Shown here: positions 7,750-13,686 of the stretch, piece by piece
How positions within the stretch are numbered: position 1 is the first letter of the stretch
Layout: each line of letters begins with the position of its first letter
Assembly: GCA_007122185.1 (NCBI GenBank)
Contig: SKUI01000215.1
Span: 1 to 13,686 of the forward strand
DNA: 13,686 nt
Origin: Rhodothermia bacterium
GTDB taxonomy: Bacteria; Bacteroidota; Rhodothermia; Balneolales; Natronogracilivirgulaceae
Direction of reading: 5' to 3'
Made by a program: the position numbers and the translations under genes
Notes under the pieces: model-generated
Told to the model about the DNA's origin: nothing
Databases searched by the model: none
What the model saw: the letters and a program-made list of their open reading frames with translations, nothing else

Positions 7750-8910
7750 ATGTCACTGACTGCAGCACACAGTTTTCCCGTATGGCTTCCACAGACCCAG
7801 ACCTGGCTCTACAATCAGGTGCGGTTCCTGCCGGATGATGTGACCTCTCATATCCTCTGCAAGGAGTTGCAGCACCAGGATCAGTTCCACCTGCCCAACA
7901 TCCATTCCCTTTCCGGACCGGCGAGCCGACTCACACGGCTGTCCACCCGGCTTTTCCGGCACATCGACTACCATTTCTTTGTGCGGTACACGTGCAATCG
8001 CCTTAAACCGGACATCCTGCATTCCCATTTTGGCCCGGTTGGATGGAAAAACCACCGTGTCATGCAACTGCCTCCCTCCTCCCGATCCAGGAAAACGAGG
8101 CAGGTGGTGACATTTTACGGGCAGGATGTGGATCATCTTCCGAAAGTGAATCCGGCGTGGAAAAAACGGTATATGGATATGTTCCAGAGTGTGGACCTGG
8201 TGCTGTGCGAAGGCTCCTTCATGGCTGCAAAAGTACAGGCGCTGGGATGTCCGGCAAAGAAATTGCGGGTTCATCATCTTGGCGTTGACATGGATGCCAT
8301 TGCTTTTCAACCCAGAGAAAAAAAGGGCGATGAGCCTTTTCGCGTGCTTATGGCAGCGGCTTTCCGTCCCAAAAAAGGATTCCTTTTGGGTTTGAAGGCA
8401 CTGGAGCAGGTCGCTGAGCACATTAATCTGGAGGTGACTCTTGTGGGGGACGCCATTGATGACCCGGCATCCGTCAGGGAAAAGCAGCAAATCCTTGCGT
8501 TCCTGGAGCAGTCACCAATGGGCAAGCGGGTGAAACGGACCGGGTTCATGACAGCAAAAAAACTTTTTGAAACGGCGCGCGCGCATCACATCTACCTGGC
8601 ACCCAGTGTCACCGCCGAGGATGGTGACAGTGAGGGTGGCGCCCCTGTATCGCTTATTGAAATGGCAGCCAGCGGTATGCCAGTGGTAAGTTCAAATCAC
8701 TGTGACATTCCGGAGGTTATCCATAACGGCCATAGTGGTTTGCTGGCAGAGGAGCGGGATATTGACGGAATCGCATCCTGCCTGAAACAACTGATGTCCG
8801 ACCCGGGATCATGGGGAACGATGACGCGGAATGCACGGATATTCCTGGATAAGGAATATAATGCGGTCACGCAGGGCGAAAAGTTGTATCATCTTTATGG
8901 CATGCTGTAA
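7750..8910 (+). CDS. GT4 family glycosyltransferase, WcaL-like
   Basis: A 386-residue GT-B fold glycosyltransferase. The N-terminal half has TQTWLYNQV (17-24) and HSHFGPVGW (91-99) with TFYGQDV (121-127), as in colanic-acid WcaL-type enzymes. The C-terminal half has the nucleotide-sugar site FRPKKGF (205-211), the GDSEGGAPVSLIEMAASGMP block (292-311) and CDIPEVI (318-324). The glutamates of the usual E-x7-E motif are E295 and E304, spaced one residue wider because of the extra G in EGGAP, a form I recall from this subfamily. It would add a sugar to the lipid-linked unit at the cytoplasmic membrane. The ATG follows CCGTTTTTTC with no SD. The 151-base gap upstream is the largest inside the locus and may hold an internal promoter, though I see no clear one. 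Confidence 0.88.
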   Translation: MSLTAAHSFPVWLPQTQTWLYNQVRFLPDDVTSHILCKELQHQDQFHLPNIHSLSGPASRLTRLSTRLFRHIDYHFFVRYTCNRLKPDILHSHFGPVGWKNHRVMQLPPSSRSRKTRQVVTFYGQDVDHLPKVNPAWKKRYMDMFQSVDLVLCEGSFMAAKVQALGCPAKKLRVHHLGVDMDAIAFQPREKKGDEPFRVLMAAAFRPKKGFLLGLKALEQVAEHINLEVTLVGDAIDDPASVREKQQILAFLEQSPMGKRVKRTGFMTAKKLFETARAHHIYLAPSVTAEDGDSEGGAPVSLIEMAASGMPVVSSNHCDIPEVIHNGHSGLLAEERDIDGIASCLKQLMSDPGSWGTMTRNARIFLDKEYNAVTQGEKLYHLYGML

Positions 8911-8946
8911 AGGATATCGAAAGACAAATCTCTTTTTTGTGGAACT

Positions 8947-8954
8947 AAAGGAGG
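8947..8954 (+). promoter_or_regulatory. Perfect Shine-Dalgarno site for a TTG-started glycosyltransferase
   Basis: AAAGGAGG lies six bases before the TTG at 8961. It decides that start, because the frame has no ATG before residue 72 and the N-terminal strand KPRILFISHSGELYGAERS would otherwise be lost. It is the only full-length SD site I found in the window. Confidence 0.85.
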
Positions 8955-8960
8955 CTCTCA

Positions 8961-10199
8961 TTGACCGGTAAAGAAATAGATTATCACTACAAACCGCGGA
9001 TTCTTTTTATTTCCCATAGCGGTGAGCTCTATGGTGCGGAGAGGTCCTTGCTGACGCTGGTCAGGGGTTTGCAGCGGCTTGACAAGTACGAGATTCTGGT
9101 CGTTGTACCGGACGAAGGCCCTCTTTCGCGGGCACTTTATGAAGAGGATATTTCCTTCAGGATTATTCCCTTCATGCGCTGGATCGGATTCAGATACCAT
9201 GCTGTTGCGAGATATTATCGCAGGATCAGGAACCGGTTCCTGCTTGGCCGGCTGGTCAGGGAAGCGGAGCGCTGGATGCCCGATGTTATTTACACCAATA
9301 CCATTGCCACACCCATGGGTGCCATGACTGCTGAAAAACTGTTCCCACGCCCGGTGCATGTCTGGCATGCCCGGGAGTTGCCCGGAGACCGCTCTACAGG
9401 GTTCGGGCTGTTCGATAACGGTACGAAAGCGTCGCTGCGCCTGATGGCCCGCACCAGTGACTGTTTCATCTGCAACTCCCGTTTTCTGCATGATCAGCTG
9501 GCGCCACGGCTGCAGCGTGCGGCCGGATCTTCCAAAGAGCTTCGCACCGAAATCGTCTACAATGGCCTGGACGTGGAAAATTATAATGCAGAACAACCGG
9601 ATCCGCTGAGAAAGCCGGCAGATGGAGCAGCCACACCGCTCCGTATGATCATGGCTGGCGGGATTGGCCGGGTCAAGCATTTTAGCGAGGCCGTTGCGGC
9701 TGTCAAAATTCTGGATGCGGCGGGAGTATCCGTGCTGCTTGATATCTACGGATCGGGTGATGAGGAGGAGATGCGTAGGCTGGCAAAAGAGATTGAAGGT
9801 GACGGCCTGGAGAAAAGAGTTCAACTGATGGGGTATCGCAGTGATCTTGGTGCCGAATACGCGCGGGCGGATATGCTGCTGATCACATCGCGGATGGAAA
9901 CCTTCGGCCGTGTTGCCGTGGAAGCGATGCTGGCGGGATGTCCCGTTGTCAGCTCTGATGCCGGCGCACTGCCTGAAATCGTACTGGATGGTGAGACTGG
10001 GCTTGTTTACCGGTCGGGCGAACCGGAACATCTTGCTCGTCAGATCAGAAAGCTTATCGACGATCCGGCACTTCGTAACGCGATGATCAATCGGGCGCGT
10101 GAATACGCGGAAACACGATTTTCAGCAGAGCGGCTCGTGACGGAAATCGACCGGATCCTCCGGGATCTGATCGCAGGAACCAAAAACAACCGGGGCTGA
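8961..10199 (+). CDS. GT4 family glycosyltransferase
   Basis: A 412-residue GT-B glycosyltransferase, family GT4 (Glycos_transf_1). The N-terminal ILFISHSGELYGAERSLL (14-31) is the family's acceptor-side glycine-rich loop. HVWHARELPGD (133-143) and IVYNGLDVENY (198-208) follow. The donor domain starts at MAGGIGRVKHFSEA (231-244), then LDIYGSGDEEE and VQLMGYRSDL, and ends with METFGRVAVEAMLAGCPVV, where E313 and E321 form the standard E-x7-E motif. PEIVLDGETGLVY (338-350) closes the site. It probably transfers a hexose from a nucleotide sugar to the growing lipid-linked chain on the cytoplasmic side. It starts at a TTG with a perfect SD, 50 bases after the previous gene. The next gene begins within its stop codon, so the pair should be co-translated. 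Donor and acceptor are unknown. Confidence 0.9.
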   Translation: MTGKEIDYHYKPRILFISHSGELYGAERSLLTLVRGLQRLDKYEILVVVPDEGPLSRALYEEDISFRIIPFMRWIGFRYHAVARYYRRIRNRFLLGRLVREAERWMPDVIYTNTIATPMGAMTAEKLFPRPVHVWHARELPGDRSTGFGLFDNGTKASLRLMARTSDCFICNSRFLHDQLAPRLQRAAGSSKELRTEIVYNGLDVENYNAEQPDPLRKPADGAATPLRMIMAGGIGRVKHFSEAVAAVKILDAAGVSVLLDIYGSGDEEEMRRLAKEIEGDGLEKRVQLMGYRSDLGAEYARADMLLITSRMETFGRVAVEAMLAGCPVVSSDAGALPEIVLDGETGLVYRSGEPEHLARQIRKLIDDPALRNAMINRAREYAETRFSAERLVTEIDRILRDLIAGTKNNRG

Positions 10200-11221
10200 T
10201 GATACAAGCTGAAACGCAAGCTGAAGGCAGGTCCGGGCGTATTGCAGTCCTGCTATCCACCTGCAATGGCGCCGGATATCTTGTTCCCTTGCTTGAAAGT
10301 ATTCAGGGCCAGAGCTGGCCTTATTGGGATCTGTGGGTGCGTGATGACGGATCGACGGACGGTACTGTGGAAATCCTTGAGGAATTTGCCGGCAGGTTGG
10401 CGCAAAATAAACAGACCGGGACATGCAACCGGATGCATGTGATCCGTGGGGAAAACATCGGCATTGTCAGGAGTTTCTTCCATCTTCTCGGGCAGGCCGG
10501 CAATGAGTATGCGGGATACGCTTTCTGCGACCAGGATGATGTCTGGCTTGCTTCAAAACTGGAGCGTGCTGCGGGTGTCCTGGAACGGGAAGTGCCGTTT
10601 TTGTATCATGGGCGTCAGTGGCTGGTAGATCAGAAAAGCGGTGAAAAAATACTGAGCCCGCCCCCGAAGCACACTGGGTTTTCCAATGCCCTGATCCAGA
10701 ACCAGGTTGTCGGGTGCACCATGGTGATCAACCCGTCACTCAGGGAGTGTGTCCTGGAGACGCTGCGAACCGGCATCGATAATGATCCCTTTTCCGGAAT
10801 TATCATGCACGACTGGTGGTGTTATCTGGTGGCAAGCGCCACCGGTCACATCCACTATGATCCTGAGCCGGTCATCCTGTTCCGCCGTCACGAAGAGAGC
10901 ACTACCCCTGTCGCCACCAGTTCCTTCCGGGTCATCCGCAAGCGATTATCCGCCCTGCGTAAACGCGACTGGTCGGTCGGACACATTATGCATCAGGCGA
11001 AGGTACTGCATTGGTACTTCACTCACGTCATTATTCGTGCAGATTCATATTCACATTGCCGGTTATCGGACTATGACAGGCAGCTTCTGATTTCACTGCT
11101 CAATCTTCAATCAGCCTCATTTTTCAGGCGTATCGGTTATCTGTTTGCGGGAGAGCATGTCCGGCTTGGAAAAATCGATACCATTGTTTTTCGTCTGCTC
11201 GTGCTTTTCAGGCGATTCTAG
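10199..11221 (+). CDS. GT2 family glycosyltransferase (rhamnosyltransferase-like)
   Basis: A 340-residue GT-A fold family 2 glycosyltransferase. Visible motifs are IAVLLSTCNGAGYLVPLLESI (15-35) for the nucleotide-binding strand, DDGSTDGT (49-56), GENIGIVRSF (84-93), and the metal-binding FCDQDDVW (109-116), where D111 and D113 form the DxD. The acceptor and base region has QNQVVGCTM (167-175), HDWW (204-207) and FRRH (228-231). This set, especially CDQDDVW followed by HDWW, recurs in enzymes annotated as rhamnosyltransferases or in O-antigen and EPS loci. The sugar specificity itself is not readable. The C-terminal 100 residues are basic and partly hydrophobic, suiting peripheral membrane attachment. 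The ATG overlaps the previous stop by one base (TGATG). It is the last gene of the locus. Confidence 0.9.
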   Translation: MIQAETQAEGRSGRIAVLLSTCNGAGYLVPLLESIQGQSWPYWDLWVRDDGSTDGTVEILEEFAGRLAQNKQTGTCNRMHVIRGENIGIVRSFFHLLGQAGNEYAGYAFCDQDDVWLASKLERAAGVLEREVPFLYHGRQWLVDQKSGEKILSPPPKHTGFSNALIQNQVVGCTMVINPSLRECVLETLRTGIDNDPFSGIIMHDWWCYLVASATGHIHYDPEPVILFRRHEESTTPVATSSFRVIRKRLSALRKRDWSVGHIMHQAKVLHWYFTHVIIRADSYSHCRLSDYDRQLLISLLNLQSASFFRRIGYLFAGEHVRLGKIDTIVFRLLVLFRRF

Positions 11222-11324
11222 GATTTGTTGATTCATAAACTGCGCCCTGGCAGAATGTTTTTAAAACTTAGTGGCTGCAAACCAACACATCCGGCGATAT
11301 TGCAGTGCAGGCAGGCATTCCGGG

Positions 11325-11663
11325 TCAGATCGCAATGGTTGCCGATAGTGCATCGACAGCTGTTTGCTCCGTGCACATGCCCTGGCGGTATGCCCGTATC
11401 CAGTAGGAAACACTCTTTCTGCGGTTTTTAACACCTTTATCACAAGTGGAATAGAGTCCGAGCAGTTCATCGCGATACGCCTCCATGTCAGATCGGATGA
11501 CAATTCGCAACGCATCCGGCAGGTCGTTCCAGCCAAACAGTGCGAAGATATCCGTTTCGTGGATCCGTTCATCAGCGAGCAGTGCCAGCCGGCGTGTGTT
11601 TGCCGTCATTTCGCTTGAATGTCGTTTCTCTGAAGGGTGCCTCAGCGGGGTTGCCGTGTTCAT
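11325..11663 (-). CDS. Small hypothetical protein, 112 residues
   Basis: I do not recognise this protein. It is 112 residues, soluble, mixed-charge and probably helical. The central segment ETDIFALFGWNDLPDALRIV (36-55) is followed by amphipathic helices with C74 and C97 and the basic cluster GVKNRRKSVSYWIRAYR (77-93). There is no membrane segment or signal peptide. Reasons to think it is real: the codons look like those of the neighbouring genes; the ATG at 11663 has a GGAG seven bases upstream; and no better gene fills the 666-base gap between the glycosyltransferase and the antiporter. It reads against both neighbours. A start at M19 is possible but lacks an SD. A palindrome lies 58-75 bases upstream of the ATG and may regulate it. 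The function is unknown. Confidence 0.6.
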   Translation of the reverse strand: MNTATPLRHPSEKRHSSEMTANTRRLALLADERIHETDIFALFGWNDLPDALRIVIRSDMEAYRDELLGLYSTCDKGVKNRRKSVSYWIRAYRQGMCTEQTAVDALSATIAI

Positions 11664-11887
11664 TTTCAGTCTCCGGTTTTGGGTTTCTTTGTTCGTTCAG
11701 AAGCAATGTACCGGCATGGTGTGACACCATAGTGTCACCCGTTATTAATTTTTCTCGAAAAAAATATTTTTTTTCTGACCCGGGGCTTACCGCTAAAGAT
11801 CTGGCAGTTTTTTCTTATGTTTGCGTGCACGCCGTCGGTTGCGCAGCAACTCCATTCCCGGCATCCCGGAACATATTGCCTTTACCC
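11664..11887. other. Non-coding divergent region before the antiporter
   Basis: These 224 bases separate the small leftward gene from the rightward antiporter gene. They hold a perfect 7-bp inverted repeat (11721-11738), then an AT-rich block with long A and T runs (11741-11774, including TTTTTC-TC-GAAAAA), the perfect palindrome GCGTGCACGC (11823-11832) and the hairpin GTTGC-GCA-GCAAC (11838-11850). Promoters for both flanking genes should be here, but I cannot place -10 or -35 boxes with confidence. No riboswitch consensus is recognised. Confidence 0.5.
11721..11738. promoter_or_regulatory. Perfect inverted repeat, candidate operator
   Basis: GTGACAC and GTGTCAC form a perfect 7-bp inverted repeat around the 4-base spacer CATA. 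As a double-stranded site, the 18-bp dyad fits a dimeric helix-turn-helix regulator. As RNA it could form a short hairpin, but no U run follows directly, so a terminator is less likely. It lies between divergent genes, nearer the small leftward gene. Which protein binds, if any, is unknown. Confidence 0.45.
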
Positions 11888-13686
11888 ATGCAACTGTCTG
11901 ATTTTCTATCTCTTCCGTTCAGTGATCCCGTGCTGATATTTGCATTGGTCATGGTCATAATTTTGACGGTGCCCCTGGTAGCCAACAAGCTAAGGGTGCC
12001 TGCCATAGTCGGGCTTATCATAGCCGGGGCTCTGGTGGGACAGGGTGGATTGGGCTTTCTGGAACGTGATGCCACCATCATATTGCTGGGCACGGTGGGA
12101 TTGCTGTACCTGATGTTCATTGCAGGGGTATCCATAGATCTGGAAAAGTTCAGCAAGTCACGCGGACAGAGTATTCTGTTCGGGGTGGTCTCATTTGGAC
12201 TTCCACTGGCCGGAAGCCTTTTGCTGGCACCACCACTCCTGGGTTATTCAACGGAGAGTGCTCTGCTGCTGGGCGCCATTGTAGGTTCACACACGCTCCT
12301 GGCCTATCCGATAGCCAACCGTCTTGGCATCGGCAAAAACAAGGCCGTAACGCTGAGTCTCGGGGCAACCATGGTGACAGATGCCCTTTCCCTTACCATA
12401 CTGGCGATTGTTGCAGCAACCGTTCACGGGGAAATAAGCACGTACTTCTGGATCACCTTCCTCGGTTCGGTTTCTGTCTATCTGGCGCTGGTGGTTTTCA
12501 TACTTCCCCGGCTTGGACGCTGGTTCTTCAGGAATGTCCGTGACCAGACCAACATAGAGTACGTCTTTTTGCTGACGGTACTGTTCGTGACGGCGTATGC
12601 CGCCCAGCTTGTCGGTTTGGCCGCAATTATCGGGGCGTTTTTGGCCGGACTCAGCATGAACCGCCTGGTACCTGAAAACAGTACATTGATGAGCCGGGTA
12701 CAGTTTGTCGGGAATGCGCTGTTTATCCCGTTTTTCCTGATTTCGGTAGGCATGCTGGTGGATGTCCGTGTGCTGACTTCCCTGGAAGTCTGGCTTGTTG
12801 CGCTGCTGTTTTTTCTTCTGGTCATGGTCGGGAAATACGTGGCTGCCAAAGCGGGACAGCTTTATTTCCGGTTGACGCCGGATGAGGGCTGGGTCATGCT
12901 GGGCCTGACGAGCCCACAGGCCGCTGCCACCCTGGCCGTAACACTGATCGGTTTTGAACTCGGGCTCCTTGATGAGTTGGCGGTCAACGCCGTGGTCCTT
13001 CTGATTCTTGCCAGCTGTTTCGTAGGACCATACCTGGTGGATCTCTACGGACGGCGCGTGGTCCTGGCCGAGGAAAAAGCCTCCCTCACGGTTTCGGATT
13101 CTCCCGAACGCATTCTGGTGCCACTGGCCAATCCGGATACGGCCGAAGCGCTTATGGATATCGCAATCATGATTCGCGGTAAAAACAGCACCGAACCGAT
13201 TTTCCCCCTGACCGTAGCGCGTGAGACACGTTATGTCGAAGCAGCCGTGGCATCGGGTGAGAAAATGCTGAGCCATGCCGTGGTCCATGCGGCGGCGGCC
13301 GATGTTCCGGTCATTCCGGTAACCCGCGTGGATTACAATATTGCCTCGGGGATCATCCGTGCGACACGGGAGCTTCGCATATCGGATATCGTGATCGGCT
13401 GGAACGGAGTGATTACGGCGCGGCAACGTATTTTCGGCACGGTACTGGATCAGCTGATGGAGCAATCCGATGAGACCATTCTTGTTTCAAAAATTGACCA
13501 GCCCATCAATACCACCGAACGCGTGATCCTGGCAGTTCCTCCCATGTCCCAGTACGAACCGGGTTTTGGAGACAGCTTCCAGACCATCAAAAAGCTGATC
13601 AACCAGCTGGGTGCAAAACTTGTAGTACTGGGATCCGAAAGCAACCTGAACATACTCAAACCCTTTATAGAGGAGCAGAAGCCGGA
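11888..13686 (+). CDS. CPA2-type cation:proton antiporter with C-terminal UspA domains (3' end cut off)
   Basis: The frame is open from the ATG at 11888 to the window end (599 codons, no stop). The first ~385 residues form roughly twelve membrane helices of the Na+/H+ exchanger type (CPA2, PF00999). The segment GAIVGSHTLLAYPIANRLGI and the helix with MVTDALSL (D165) look like the ion-binding region of this group, with a later GAFLAGLSMNR motif. From about residue 408 a soluble universal-stress-protein-like domain begins (RILVPLANPDTAEAL). It keeps a G-x2-G-x9-G-T nucleotide-binding motif (G504, G507, G517, T518). A second such domain starts at about 545 (RVILAVPPM) and is cut by the window edge. 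It exchanges Na+ or K+ for protons at the inner membrane. No SD is present; the start follows CCTTTACCC. The ion specificity is not readable. Confidence 0.9.
   Translation, partial: MQLSDFLSLPFSDPVLIFALVMVIILTVPLVANKLRVPAIVGLIIAGALVGQGGLGFLERDATIILLGTVGLLYLMFIAGVSIDLEKFSKSRGQSILFGVVSFGLPLAGSLLLAPPLLGYSTESALLLGAIVGSHTLLAYPIANRLGIGKNKAVTLSLGATMVTDALSLTILAIVAATVHGEISTYFWITFLGSVSVYLALVVFILPRLGRWFFRNVRDQTNIEYVFLLTVLFVTAYAAQLVGLAAIIGAFLAGLSMNRLVPENSTLMSRVQFVGNALFIPFFLISVGMLVDVRVLTSLEVWLVALLFFLLVMVGKYVAAKAGQLYFRLTPDEGWVMLGLTSPQAAATLAVTLIGFELGLLDELAVNAVVLLILASCFVGPYLVDLYGRRVVLAEEKASLTVSDSPERILVPLANPDTAEALMDIAIMIRGKNSTEPIFPLTVARETRYVEAAVASGEKMLSHAVVHAAAADVPVIPVTRVDYNIASGIIRATRELRISDIVIGWNGVITARQRIFGTVLDQLMEQSDETILVSKIDQPINTTERVILAVPPMSQYEPGFGDSFQTIKKLINQLGAKLVVLGSESNLNILKPFIEEQKP

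Noticed and set aside
8958..10031. A 357-codon minus-strand frame opposite the second GT4 gene
   Set aside because: It is a shadow of a well-supported glycosyltransferase; its composition is rich in R, H, Q and P, as expected of antisense translation.
11720..11738. A CRP/FNR-type binding site reading TGTGA...TCAC
   Set aside because: The half-sites are separated by ten bases instead of the six of CRP, and FNR half-sites (TTGAT) are absent.
12287..13465. A 392-codon minus-strand frame opposite the antiporter
   Set aside because: The plus-strand antiporter, with membrane helices and Usp domains, explains this DNA; the antisense product is a low-complexity polar sequence without motifs.

Overview
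The window reads as an ordinary chromosomal segment of moderately GC-rich DNA from a Gram-negative bacterium, most likely of the Bacteroidota/Rhodothermota/Balneolota group. This rests on the order M23 peptidase, bactofilin, AtpZ, AtpI-like, then a subunit-a gene that starts with a signal-peptide-like stretch. It also rests on the scarcity of Shine-Dalgarno (SD) sites and the style of the CPA2 antiporter. The phylum assignment is inference; no rRNA or tRNA is present to settle it.

Left part (1-3763, minus strand). guaB (IMP dehydrogenase) reads leftward. It is followed by a co-directional group: a membrane-anchored M23 (LytM) peptidase, a bactofilin, AtpZ, an AtpI-like four-helix membrane protein and the first codons of atpB (cut by the window edge). 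Cell-envelope shape genes therefore lie directly upstream of the F0 part of the ATP synthase operon.

Middle part (3851-11221, plus strand). This is a surface-polysaccharide locus, divergent from guaB across an AT-rich 87-base gap. It holds wecE (a dTDP-sugar PLP aminotransferase), a FemAB/GNAT-fold acyltransferase-like protein overlapping a Wzx-type flippase by four bases, a WcaL-like GT4 glycosyltransferase, a second GT4 glycosyltransferase (TTG start with a perfect SD), and a GT2 glycosyltransferase starting within the stop codon of the previous gene. Together they would make a dTDP-amino-sugar, possibly acylate it, assemble an oligosaccharide on a lipid carrier and flip it across the inner membrane. 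No polymerase, initiating transferase, ligase or nucleotide-sugar synthesis set is in view.

Right part (11222-13686). A small unrecognised gene reads leftward (11325-11663). Next comes a 224-base non-coding stretch with a perfect 7-bp inverted repeat and further small palindromes. Last is a CPA2-type cation:proton antiporter with C-terminal universal-stress-protein domains, truncated by the window end.

I found no clearly new system. The most unusual signals are: pyrimidine tracts directly before the start codons of four genes that follow intergenic gaps; pairing of a FemAB-like protein with wecE and wzx; the bactofilin/LytM pair tied to ATP synthase genes; a preserved ATP-binding motif in the antiporter tail; and the small orphan gene with a palindrome upstream. 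No tRNA, rRNA, CRISPR array, insertion sequence or attachment site was seen.
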